Shown here one piece after another: positions 25,806-33,795 of a DNA stretch of 64,000 nt (positions are counted from its first letter, which is position 1; each line of letters begins with the position of its first letter). Position numbers and translations under genes: made by a program. Under the pieces are notes generated by a model. The model was not told the origin of the DNA. It saw nothing but the letters and a program-made list of their open reading frames with translations, and made no database searches. The stretch is from Robiginitalea aurantiaca (GTDB lineage: Bacteria; Bacteroidota; Bacteroidia; Flavobacteriales; Flavobacteriaceae), in contig NZ_JAUDUY010000003.1 in the NCBI RefSeq assembly GCF_030380815.1, positions 186,001-250,000 on the forward strand, given 5' to 3'.

Positions 25806-25892
25806 TTAATCTCTGGCCGAAACCGCCACATAAACTTTAAAGAAAAGCATCAGTATGAGATACATTCCCAAAGTGATGAGATAATTGTCCAT
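25806..25892 (-). CDS. Single-helix membrane microprotein, 28 residues
   Basis: A small frame ATG (25892) to TAA (25806-25808) codes for 28 residues: four polar N-terminal residues, a hydrophobic helix spanning about positions 5-24 (YLITLGMYLILMLFFKVYVA), and a polar charged end SARD. The mRNA upstream of the ATG is A-rich (GCAATAAAACTT), like Bacteroidota translation starts. It lies alone in the gap between fthC and uvrC, transcribed in the same direction as fthC. It could be a small subunit or regulator of a membrane complex; nothing near it indicates which. Chance is possible, since the frame is short. Confidence 0.45.
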   Translation of the reverse strand: MDNYLITLGMYLILMLFFKVYVAVSARD

Positions 25893-26235
25893 AAGTTTTA
25901 TTGCTTGAGGTCTAAATATAAAAGAATAACGCAAATTTTACCATAAACGGTATAATTTAATCGATGAAATGCACACATTTGACATTTTTTTAACTGGATC
26001 CCCTGATTTTAAAGGCGTCTTTAACACCTGTTTAAGAGGTCTAAATTGCTAAAAACAGTTTTCCTTTCCAGGTAATCCCAGAGGGGGCAGCGATTACAAA
26101 TATTCGCTTTAAGGCTGCAAAAACCTTTCAGCAATGCGAATCGCCCCGGAGCTGTTTGTGTAAAGTCAGGAAAATTAGAGTTCTATCCGAGGCAAAGGAC
26201 TTGGGCCTTATCTTTGAACTCAGTACAGTACCCCA
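25893..26235. other. 343-base gap upstream of uvrC
   Basis: AT-rich near the microprotein start, then mixed. It holds the uvrC -7 element at 26209-26216. A near -7 match, read on the minus strand from GCAAATTTTACC at about 25931-25942, has one base too many and could serve the microprotein. I see no longer frame, tRNA, terminator or repeat in it. Confidence 0.5.
26209..26216 (+). promoter_or_regulatory. -7 promoter element for uvrC
   Basis: TATCTTTG, exact TAnnTTTG match, 19 bases before the uvrC ATG at 26236. Confidence 0.6.
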
Positions 26236-28026
26236 ATGGATGAGCTTACACTCGATATTCAACTAAAAACACTCCCCGAAAATCCGGGAGTGTATCAATT
26301 CTTCGATTCGGAGTCAAAAATTCTGTATGTCGGGAAAGCTGTAAATCTTAAAAAAAGAGTTAGTTCCTATTTCACCAAAACACATCAGAACGGGAAAACC
26401 CGTGTCATGGTTCGGAAGATCAGGTCCATTAAACACATAGTCGTTCCCACCGAATCCGATGCCCTTTTGCTGGAGAACAACCTGATCAAACGCCTCCAGC
26501 CGCGCTATAATGTCTTGTTGCGGGATGATAAGTCTTACCCCTGGCTTTGTATTAAGAACGAGCGATTCCCCCGCATTTTCCCCACCCGTAAGCGGATTAA
26601 AGACGGATCGGAGTACTTTGGACCTTACACCCAGATGCGGACCGTACGCGCCCTGCTGGACCTGATAAAAAGCGTATATCCCCTCAGAACCTGTAATTAC
26701 GATCTTTCGGATGAAAAAATTAAGGCGGGAAAGTACAAGGTGTGCCTGGAATATCACCTTGGAAACTGCCTCGGGCCCTGCGAGGGTTTACAGGATGAAG
26801 TTTCATACCAGCAACAGGTTGCGGATATACGTGAAATTATAAAAGGCAATTTTCGTTCTTCCCTTCAGTATTTTCAAAATCGGATGAAGCAGCTGGCTTC
26901 TGAAATGAAGTTTGAGGAAGCGCAACAAATCAAAGAGAAAATAGAAGTCCTGGAGAATTACCAGTCCAAATCTACAGTGGTTCACCCGAAAATAACCAAC
27001 GTGGATGTGTTTTCAATTATATCGGATGCCACCCACGCGTACGTCAATTACATGCAGGTAAGCCATGGCCTGGTAGTGCGTTCACACACGATGGAGATAC
27101 GCAAAAAACTTCAGGAGGCAGATGAAGACCTTCTGGCACTGGCTATAGTGGATCTCAGAGAGCGTTTTGAATCGGAGTGCAAAGAGGTTTACCTGCCTTT
27201 TGCGGTGCCCCTTCCGGAGGGAATCAAAATTCACGTTCCCAAATTGGGGGACAAACGCAAGATCGTTGCCCTTTCAGAACGCAATGCCCGATTTTTTCGC
27301 CAGGAGCGCTTTAAGCAAATCAAGATTACAGATCCGGACCGGCACACCAGGCGTCTTATGGAGCAGATGAAACGCGATTTGCGCCTGTCTGAGGAACCAA
27401 GGCATATTGAATGTTTTGATAATTCAAATATTCAGGGGACCAACCCTGTAGCCGCCTGTGTGGTCTTCAGAGATGGGAAACCCTCAAAAAAGGAATACCG
27501 GCATTACAACATTAAGACCGTTAAAGGGCCTGATGATTTCGCCTCTATGGCGGAAGTGGTCCATCGTCGATACAGGCGTTTGGTAGAAGAAGGGGAAAGC
27601 CTGCCCCAGCTGATTGTTATCGATGGTGGCAAGGGACAGCTATCGGCGGCTCTGGAAAGTTTGGAAAGATTGGGACTCAGGGGGCAGATCGCGATCATCG
27701 GAATCGCCAAAAGACTGGAGGAAATCTACTTTCCACAGGATCCGATACCCCTCTATCTCGATAAGAAATCCGAAAGCCTGAGAATCGTTCAACAGCTTCG
27801 AAATGAAGCTCACAGATTCGGAATTTCGTTCCACAGAAAGAAACGAAGCAAAGCGGCCATTAATTCCGCCCTTGAAAATATCGAGGGTATTGGCGCCAAG
27901 ACAGCCCAGCAATTGTTGCGAAAATTCAAGTCGGTAAAACGGATTCGGGAAAGTTCTGTAGAGGAGATAAGCGAAGTTGTAGGACCTTCAAAAGCCCGTA
28001 AAGTTTATGATAGTTTGCGCGAATAA
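26236..28026 (+). CDS. uvrC: Excinuclease ABC subunit C
   Basis: 596-residue nucleotide-excision repair endonuclease that makes both incisions beside DNA damage held by UvrB. Domains in order: GIY-YIG nuclease (PGVYQFF ... ILYVGKA, residues 15-90), Cys-rich linker CLEYHLGNCLGPC, UvrB-binding UVR motif (MKFEEAQQIKEKIEVLE, about 215-235), RNase H-like nuclease with ECFDNSN and VIDGGKGQL, and a C-terminal helix-hairpin-helix pair (IEGIGAKTAQQLL and SEVVGPSKA). All parts intact. The patatin gene starts 14 bases downstream, likely co-transcribed. Confidence 0.97.
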   Translation: MDELTLDIQLKTLPENPGVYQFFDSESKILYVGKAVNLKKRVSSYFTKTHQNGKTRVMVRKIRSIKHIVVPTESDALLLENNLIKRLQPRYNVLLRDDKSYPWLCIKNERFPRIFPTRKRIKDGSEYFGPYTQMRTVRALLDLIKSVYPLRTCNYDLSDEKIKAGKYKVCLEYHLGNCLGPCEGLQDEVSYQQQVADIREIIKGNFRSSLQYFQNRMKQLASEMKFEEAQQIKEKIEVLENYQSKSTVVHPKITNVDVFSIISDATHAYVNYMQVSHGLVVRSHTMEIRKKLQEADEDLLALAIVDLRERFESECKEVYLPFAVPLPEGIKIHVPKLGDKRKIVALSERNARFFRQERFKQIKITDPDRHTRRLMEQMKRDLRLSEEPRHIECFDNSNIQGTNPVAACVVFRDGKPSKKEYRHYNIKTVKGPDDFASMAEVVHRRYRRLVEEGESLPQLIVIDGGKGQLSAALESLERLGLRGQIAIIGIAKRLEEIYFPQDPIPLYLDKKSESLRIVQQLRNEAHRFGISFHRKKRSKAAINSALENIEGIGAKTAQQLLRKFKSVKRIRESSVEEISEVVGPSKARKVYDSLRE

Positions 28027-28040
28027 AGTACCTTCACACA

Positions 28041-30302
28041 ATGCGCTCTTTATGGATTTTATTGCTAATGCTACCGGTAGTGGCCAGCTCTCAGACCCCT
28101 GTAGATCAGGATGAGGATCTGAAAGTTGGGTTGGTGCTCAGCGGGGGTGGCGCAAAGGGTATGGCCCACATTGGCGCGTTAAAAATCATTGAGGAGGCCG
28201 GAATACGTATCGATTATATTGGCGGTACAAGTATGGGGGCCATTGTGGGTGCCCTTTACGCTTCGGGCTATTCGGCTGCACAGCTGGACTCCCTTTTCAG
28301 AAGCAATGATTTCAGTGTCCTTATCCAGGATCAATTGCCCAGGACCGCAAAACCTTTTTATGAGAAGGAGGCCGCAGCCCGGTATGCGCTTTCGCTGCCA
28401 TTCAACAATTTTAAGGTGAGTATTCCCGCAGCCCTATCCGGGGGCCAGAATATTTACAATGAACTGGTGGAGGCGCTTTATCATGTAAAGGATGTATCCG
28501 ATTTTAATGAGCTGCCCATCCCGTTTTTTTGTATTGCCACAGATGTTGAAACGGGGGAAGAAATAATGCTGGATCAGGGATACCTGCCCGAAGCCATTAT
28601 GGCCAGCGGGACATTCCCTTCCCTTTTTATGCCAGCTGAGGTCGATGGCCGGATACTAATTGATGGTGGGGTTTTGAACAACTATCCCGTCGACCGTGTC
28701 CGGGCAATGGGTGCTGAACTGATCATAGGGGTGGATGTACAGCATGGTTTACGGGGACGGGAAGAGCTCAATTCTGCCACGGAAGTATTGTTGCAGATCA
28801 ACAACTATCGGACGGTAGGTCAGATGGAGGAAAAGGCACTTAAAACGGACCTCTACATTAAACCCGATATGGATCGTTTCTCAGTGATCGATTTTGAGGC
28901 TTTGGATAGCATTGTTGCAGAGGGTGACCGGGCTGCCCGGGATAACTGGGAAGCCTTAAAGATTGTTGCGGAAAGACAGAAGTCGCAACCTGGCCGGCCG
29001 CGGATTCCCAAAGCAGTGGATTCCCTGACGATCAATCGGTTGATAATTCGCGGGAACAGTACGTATTCCAGGGGGTTTATTAAGGGGAAGCTTCGATTCG
29101 ACCTTTCTGAAAAAATAGCCTTTGCGGATTTACAACAGGGGATTATCAACCTGGCTGCAACAGAAAATTTTTCCACCATCAGATATAAGTTGGTTTCTAA
29201 CGGCCTGGGCGAAGACCTCATTCTTCATCTTCAGGAGAACCCTATTCAGTCTTACATCCGGTTCGGACTCCATTACGATGACCTCTATAAAACGGCGGGC
29301 CTGGTTAACTATACAAAGAAAAAATTGCTTGCGGATGACGATCTCGCCTCCCTCGATCTGATTCTTGGGGATCATATCCGGTACAAGGCCCAGTATTTCG
29401 TGGATAAGGGGAGTTATTGGAGTTTTGGGATTAATTCCAGGTACAACAGTTTTGATGAAGAAATTAACTACAGCCTGATACAACAAAATTTCAACACCCG
29501 GCAGAATTCGGATGTCAATGCCATTAATCTGGATGTTACAGACCTGACCAATCAAATTTATGTGCAAACCGTTTTAAAGGAGGAATTTGCTTTTAGCCTG
29601 GGTTTGGAACACAAGCTGCTAAAATACAGTACCCGAACCCTGAGTCAATTGCCGGATCAAGGAGGACCTTCAATCCCGGAAGATTCCGGAGAGCGCACCT
29701 ATTTTGAAAACAGTAATTATTTCAGCGCTTTTGGAAAATTAACCCTTGACAGTTATGACAACGCGTATTTTCCAACTCGCGGACTTTATTTTGACGGGGA
29801 TTTTCACCTCTATCTTTTTTCATCCGACTTCAATAATAATTTCGCAGAATTTTCCGTCGGAAAGGCACGTATGGGGGCGGCATTTCCGCTTTTTTCCAAA
29901 TTGAGTCTCAACCTGGAAACTGAAGGTGGATTTAAACTCGGGGTTTCAGACGTAACCTCCCTTGATTTTGTCCTTGGCGGGTTTGGGGCACAAATGATCA
30001 ATAATTTTGAGCCATTCCTTGGCTATGATTTCCTCAGCCTTTCCGGGAACAGCTATGTGAAAGCTTATGGCAGACTCGACTGGGAGTTTGCCCGGAAAAA
30101 CCACCTCTTGTTTTCACTGAACTACGCCAATGTGGAAGATGATATTTTCCGAACCGGTGAGTGGTTTACCACCCCGGATTATTCCGGATATGGAATTGGA
30201 TATGGCTGGGATTCGTTTTTTGGCCCCGTTCAGGTATCGTATTCCTGGTCGCCTGAAGGAGGTAATGATTTTCTTTTCTTCAGTATTGGATATTGGTTCT
30301 GA
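28041..30302 (+). CDS. Patatin-like phospholipase fused to Omp85-type beta-barrel
   Basis: 753-residue outer-membrane protein. A signal peptide (to about residue 18, VVASSQ) precedes a patatin domain (about 28-310) with oxyanion SGGGAKGMAHIG, nucleophile GTSMG (Ser), and catalytic Asp in IDGGVLNNYPV. A POTRA-like segment (about 330-385) follows, then a surface-antigen beta-barrel with the SYDNAYFPTRGLYF motif and an end in FFSIGYWF, whose terminal aromatic fits the BAM signal. This is the PlpD/type Vd-like layout, in Bacteroidota with the enzyme probably facing the periplasm. Likely hydrolyses phospholipids, perhaps for outer-membrane homeostasis. 14 bases downstream of uvrC. Confidence 0.93.
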   Translation: MRSLWILLLMLPVVASSQTPVDQDEDLKVGLVLSGGGAKGMAHIGALKIIEEAGIRIDYIGGTSMGAIVGALYASGYSAAQLDSLFRSNDFSVLIQDQLPRTAKPFYEKEAAARYALSLPFNNFKVSIPAALSGGQNIYNELVEALYHVKDVSDFNELPIPFFCIATDVETGEEIMLDQGYLPEAIMASGTFPSLFMPAEVDGRILIDGGVLNNYPVDRVRAMGAELIIGVDVQHGLRGREELNSATEVLLQINNYRTVGQMEEKALKTDLYIKPDMDRFSVIDFEALDSIVAEGDRAARDNWEALKIVAERQKSQPGRPRIPKAVDSLTINRLIIRGNSTYSRGFIKGKLRFDLSEKIAFADLQQGIINLAATENFSTIRYKLVSNGLGEDLILHLQENPIQSYIRFGLHYDDLYKTAGLVNYTKKKLLADDDLASLDLILGDHIRYKAQYFVDKGSYWSFGINSRYNSFDEEINYSLIQQNFNTRQNSDVNAINLDVTDLTNQIYVQTVLKEEFAFSLGLEHKLLKYSTRTLSQLPDQGGPSIPEDSGERTYFENSNYFSAFGKLTLDSYDNAYFPTRGLYFDGDFHLYLFSSDFNNNFAEFSVGKARMGAAFPLFSKLSLNLETEGGFKLGVSDVTSLDFVLGGFGAQMINNFEPFLGYDFLSLSGNSYVKAYGRLDWEFARKNHLLFSLNYANVEDDIFRTGEWFTTPDYSGYGIGYGWDSFFGPVQVSYSWSPEGGNDFLFFSIGYWF

Positions 30303-30359
30303 ATCCCTGTTTGCACGAAGTATGAGCACTTCGGGGACTCGACGATTTTTCCGATATTT

Positions 30360-30374
30360 GTATAAAGTTTATAC
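30360..30374. promoter_or_regulatory. Perfect 15-base palindrome upstream of hppD, possible operator
   Basis: GTATAAA-G-TTTATAC is a perfect inverted repeat with a one-base centre, 130 bases before the hppD ATG. It directly follows GATATTTG (30353-30360), a 7/8 match to the -7 element, so a bound dimeric repressor would block a start there. The regulator is unknown; none is coded in this window. Confidence 0.4.
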
Positions 30375-30503
30375 AATGATCGTACTGCGTCCGGATATCA
30401 CCCCACACTTTCGCGCTATGTGGTAAGCAGGAACGGAAACATTCCTGACCTGCGGGATCTGAACCTGCAAAAAAAACGTACGAATCGAATTAAATACAGT
30501 ATC

Positions 30504-31646
30504 ATGTCATTAGTTGATAATACCTCATTAAAATTACCCAAGGAAAACCCTGAAGCTGAGGATTTCCTGCCCCTTCTGGGAACGGATCACGTTGAACTAT
30601 ACGTTGGAAATGCCAAGCAGGCTGCACATTATTATATGTCTGCCTGGGGGTTCCAACCCCTGGCCTATGCCGGGCTGGAAACCGGAAGTAAGGACCGTGT
30701 TTCTTACGTTCTGAAACAGGATAAAATCCGATTGGTATTAACCTCGCCGCTGAAACCGGGAGGAGATATTAACAGGCATATCGAACAGCACGGAGATGGG
30801 GTTAAGGCCATTGCCCTCTGGGTAGATGATGCAACCAAGAGCTATCAGGAAACGGTAAAGAGGGGAGCAAAGAGCTATTTTGAGCCTAAAACCATCAAAG
30901 ATGATCAGGGCGAAGTTGTGTTGTCAGGGATCCACACTTATGGAGAAACCGTTCATGTTTTTGTCGAACGCTCCGGCTATGACGGGCCTTTTTTGCCGGG
31001 ATACCGGACATGGGATCCCTATTACAAGCCAGAATCCATCGGCCTGAAGTACATAGATCATATGGTCGGGAATGTGGGCTGGAATGAGATGAATAAATGG
31101 GTTAAGTTTTATGCCGAGGTCATGGGATTCGCTCAGTTGATTTCCTTTGATGATAAAGACATTTCCACAGAATACACCGCTCTGATGAGTAAGGTTATGA
31201 GCAATGGGAACGGGCGCATTAAATTCCCGATCAATGAGCCCGCAGAAGGCAGGAGGAAATCTCAGATCGAGGAATATATTGAGTTTTATAATGGGGCAGG
31301 GGTTCAACACCTCGCCCTGGCAACAGATAATATTATCGAGACGGTTACCGCCCTTAAGAACCGAGGGGTGGAATTCCTCACTGTCCCCGCTTCCTATTAT
31401 GAAGATGTTCTGGACAGGGTAGGGGAAATCGATGAAGATCTGGAACCGCTTAGCAAACTTGGAATTCTCATTGACCGGGATGATGAAGGATATTTGCTGC
31501 AGATTTTTACCAAGCCGATTCTGGACCGCCCAACGCTTTTTATTGAAATCATTCAGAGAAAAGGGGCTAAATCCTTTGGCAAGGGGAACTTCAAAGCGCT
31601 TTTCGAAGCTATTGAAAGAGAACAAGAGTCCAGAGGGACCCTTTGA
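30504..31646 (+). CDS. hppD: 4-hydroxyphenylpyruvate dioxygenase
   Basis: 380-residue Fe(II) enzyme that turns 4-hydroxyphenylpyruvate into homogentisate in tyrosine breakdown. Two vicinal-oxygen-chelate domains; the iron triad is His186 (LKYIDHMVGN), His269 (GVQHLAL) and Glu348 (TLFIEIIQR), all present. C-terminal RKGAKSFGKGNFKALFEAIE is the family closing helix. The ATG at 30504 is chosen: the 28 upstream in-frame residues lack family character. No homogentisate dioxygenase or fumarylacetoacetase is beside it. A palindrome upstream may be its operator. Confidence 0.95.
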   Translation: MSLVDNTSLKLPKENPEAEDFLPLLGTDHVELYVGNAKQAAHYYMSAWGFQPLAYAGLETGSKDRVSYVLKQDKIRLVLTSPLKPGGDINRHIEQHGDGVKAIALWVDDATKSYQETVKRGAKSYFEPKTIKDDQGEVVLSGIHTYGETVHVFVERSGYDGPFLPGYRTWDPYYKPESIGLKYIDHMVGNVGWNEMNKWVKFYAEVMGFAQLISFDDKDISTEYTALMSKVMSNGNGRIKFPINEPAEGRRKSQIEEYIEFYNGAGVQHLALATDNIIETVTALKNRGVEFLTVPASYYEDVLDRVGEIDEDLEPLSKLGILIDRDDEGYLLQIFTKPILDRPTLFIEIIQRKGAKSFGKGNFKALFEAIEREQESRGTL

Positions 31647-31754
31647 TGTTCGAGTTCTTAACGAATTCTGAAATTCTGGAAGAAAACAGATAAAAGAGTG
31701 TTAAGAGGGTAGTTAAAGTCCGTTAAAACGATGGAGTCTGCAGGAGGGATGCGC

Positions 31755-31762
31755 TATTTTTG
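31755..31762 (+). promoter_or_regulatory. -7 promoter element for candidate small RNA
   Basis: TATTTTTG, exact TAnnTTTG match, with no reading frame after it but a structured stretch and a terminator 80-110 bases downstream. Confidence 0.5.
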
Positions 31763-31767
31763 AGATC

Positions 31768-31873
31768 AACAAGGGGTGGTTCCCTTGAAACTTTAAGTAT
31801 TGGTTTTTCATAATTTAAAGTTTGGTTGGTTATTTAGGAAAAGCCCTGGTCGCCCGATCGGGGCTTTTTTTTA
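31768..31873 (+). ncRNA. Candidate structured small RNA, about 105 nt
   Basis: Starting a few bases after a -7 element, three successive stem-loops can be drawn: CAAGGG / CCCTTG (31770-31775 with 31782-31787, 6-base loop), AAACTTTAA / TTAAAGTTT (31788-31796 with 31815-31823, 18-base loop), and a terminator AAGCCC / GGGCTT (about 31841-31866) followed by eight T. The first two stems are perfect, abut each other, and the region has no open frame. Its family is unknown to me; flavobacterial RNAs such as the Flavo-1 motif or a 6S-like RNA are possibilities. It might also be the leader or tail of a neighbouring transcript. Confidence 0.5.
31839..31873 (+). terminator. Intrinsic terminator ending the candidate small RNA
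   Basis: AAAAGCCC ... GGGCTTTTTTTT with a 14-base loop that can itself pair partly. The long T-run makes it convincing. It could also serve as a distal terminator for hppD. Confidence 0.82.
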
Positions 31874-31999
31874 CAACGCATGACTTTTTACAGTCAGAAA
31901 CAGGTGTCTCTCGTGCAATAGAATGATGTAAACGCCAGTTATCTTATTGGATTTCACGTTCTGGCGATACCAGACAATCATATTTTCACCAAATTTGCC

Positions 32000-32818
32000 A
32001 TGATGTTGGCTATGCGTCTTCTGATACTCCTGATTTTTTTTAACCTGAGCGTTTCCGGTCTTATGGCCCAGTTCCGCTCGGAACCCGTTGCGGTATTTAA
32101 AGAATCATCGTTTAAACCAGGAGAGTGGTTGAAATTCCGGGTTCATTACGGCATTTTCAATGCCAGTTACGCTACACTACATCTCACTTCCGATACTCTG
32201 GGCACTACACCGGTCTACCACGTTGTGGGCACAGGTAAAACAACCGGATTGGCCAGTATTTTCTTTAAGGTGGACGACCGGTATGAGAGTTATTTTGGGA
32301 GGACTGATGGGCGGCCCTATCGGTTTATTCGCAAAATAAATGAGGGGGGGTATACCCGCGATGTGGAAATCAATTTTGATTATACCCAAAAAAAAGCCTT
32401 CTACCACGATAAAAAGAAGGATGAAAAAATGCAGTTTGATATCGGGTATTCCATCCAGGACCTGATCTCGGCATTCTACTTTTTAAGAAATACCTATGAG
32501 GTTAGCGATCTTGTCATAGGGCAAAGCCTGAAGCTCAAAATGCTCTTTGACGATGATGGAATCCTCAATTTCCGCTTGAAGTTCCTTGGGGTTGAAACGC
32601 TCAAGACCAAATTTGGAAAAGTGGAATGCCTGAAATTTCGTCCGATCGTTCAGTCCGGAAGGGTTTTTAAAGAAGAGGAAAGTCTATCTTTGTGGGTGTC
32701 TAACGACAAAAACAAAATTCCCATACGCATTCAGGCAGATCTTATGGTAGGGTCTATTAAAGCGGATTTGGAAGCATACAATAGCCTGAAACACCAGTTC
32801 AAGATGATTATAGACTAG
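32000..32818 (+). CDS. DUF3108 domain-containing exported protein
   Basis: 272 residues (268 if the ATG at 32012 is used). A signal peptide MRLLILLIFFNLSVSGLMAQ is followed by a single DUF3108 domain, a beta-barrel-like periplasmic fold also seen in LolA/LolB-type lipid-binding proteins (FKPGEWLKFRVHYGIF, TLHLTSDTL, and SVSLW-like ESLSLWVSNDKNKIPIRIQ). Function unknown; envelope location is likely. A -7-like CAAATTTG ends 2 bases before the first ATG, so either the message is nearly leaderless or the third Met (32012) is the true start. First gene of a tight four-gene run with TDO, M23 peptidase and pgi. Confidence 0.87.
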   Translation: MMLAMRLLILLIFFNLSVSGLMAQFRSEPVAVFKESSFKPGEWLKFRVHYGIFNASYATLHLTSDTLGTTPVYHVVGTGKTTGLASIFFKVDDRYESYFGRTDGRPYRFIRKINEGGYTRDVEINFDYTQKKAFYHDKKKDEKMQFDIGYSIQDLISAFYFLRNTYEVSDLVIGQSLKLKMLFDDDGILNFRLKFLGVETLKTKFGKVECLKFRPIVQSGRVFKEEESLSLWVSNDKNKIPIRIQADLMVGSIKADLEAYNSLKHQFKMIID

Positions 32819-32826
32819 TCCGTCTT

Positions 32827-33792
32827 ATGGAAGACAAAGCGCAAATCGAAAAGCAAATTCAACAGCTGGGTGAAAAATTCCGCGACTCCGGCCAGAATTT
32901 AAGCGCCTATCTCGATGGCCTGCTCTATCAACGCTACCTCACCTATTGGGATTACATCCGCCTGGACACCCTCTTAAGCCTGCAGGTACCCAGAACCCAT
33001 TTCCCGGATGAGGAAATCTTCATCATGTACCATCAGATTACTGAACTTTATTTTAAACTGATTCTCCATGAACAGAAACAACTCGTGGAAGATACGTCGG
33101 GAAACCTGCAGACCTTTATTGAAAAACTCAACAGGATAAATAATTATTACAAGGCGCTCATTTCATCCTTTAGCATCATGGTCCGAGGGATGGAACCGGA
33201 GCAGTTTATGCGCTATCGGATGGCGTTGCTCCCCGCCAGTGGATTTCAATCTGCACAGTACCGGATGATTGAGATTTATGCGACACCCCTTGAATTTCTC
33301 GTGCATGCGTCGGAACGCGAAAAGTTTTCTCAGAACAACACCATCGAAGAACTCTACGAGCATATTTATTGGAAAAAAGGGGCTACGGAGCTGAAGTCCG
33401 GAGAAAAAACGCTGACCCTGAAACAGTTCGAAAAAAGGTATACGCCGCGCTTCCTCCGTATAGCACATCAGGTAAAGGGAAATACAATCTACCATAAATA
33501 CTTAAATTTGCCGCCGGAAGAAAGGGATAATAAAGCGCTAAAGAGAGCGTTACAACTGTTGGACCTCAATGCCAATGTAAACTGGCCGCTGATGCATCTC
33601 GGCTCAGCTTACCGTTATCTGAACAGGAAAGCGCAGGAAATTGAGGCTACTGGAGGCACGAACTGGAAGAAATATCTTCCGCCGGGATTTCAGAAAATTG
33701 TTTTTTTTCCTGAGGTACACGATCGGGAAACTATTGAAAATTGGGGCAAACAATGGGTTGAGCACGGCCTTAACCCGGAAAAAAATCATTGA
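32827..33792 (+). CDS. Tryptophan 2,3-dioxygenase
   Basis: 321-residue haem enzyme that opens the indole ring of L-tryptophan to N-formylkynurenine, the entry to kynurenine breakdown or NAD synthesis. Family motifs are complete: LTYWDYIRLDTLLSLQ, DEEIFIMYHQITELYFKLIL (distal His69), LLPASGFQSAQYRMIEIYAT (substrate-binding), and the proximal haem ligand His257 in NWPLMHLGSAYRYL. Somewhat longer than bacterial TDO of about 280 residues. 8 bases after the DUF3108 gene and 3 before the M23 gene, so in the same operon; kynureninase and kynurenine monooxygenase are not in the window. Confidence 0.94.
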   Translation: MEDKAQIEKQIQQLGEKFRDSGQNLSAYLDGLLYQRYLTYWDYIRLDTLLSLQVPRTHFPDEEIFIMYHQITELYFKLILHEQKQLVEDTSGNLQTFIEKLNRINNYYKALISSFSIMVRGMEPEQFMRYRMALLPASGFQSAQYRMIEIYATPLEFLVHASEREKFSQNNTIEELYEHIYWKKGATELKSGEKTLTLKQFEKRYTPRFLRIAHQVKGNTIYHKYLNLPPEERDNKALKRALQLLDLNANVNWPLMHLGSAYRYLNRKAQEIEATGGTNWKKYLPPGFQKIVFFPEVHDRETIENWGKQWVEHGLNPEKNH

Positions 33793-33795
33793 CGA

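Larger units (their letters stand above)
31647..31999. other. 353-base gap between hppD and the DUF3108 operon
   Basis: No protein-coding frame of note. The centre (31755-31873) has a perfect -7 element, two perfect hairpins and a terminator, described separately as a candidate small RNA. The right end has CAAATTTG (31990-31997), a 7/8 match to the -7 element, placed directly before the DUF3108 gene. Confidence 0.6.

Noticed and set aside
30316-30333. Hairpin CGAAGT / ACTTCG after the patatin gene, considered as a terminator
   Set aside because: The stem is only six base pairs and the T-run starts 12 bases later, so it is not a convincing intrinsic terminator.
30376-30426. 16-codon ATG frame between the palindrome and hppD, considered as a leader peptide
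   Set aside because: No run of tyrosine or phenylalanine codons and no alternative hairpins that would make an attenuator.
30924-31625. 233-codon open frame antisense to hppD
   Set aside because: It lies wholly within hppD on the other strand, has no family motif, signal or promoter, and mirrors the codon bias of hppD.
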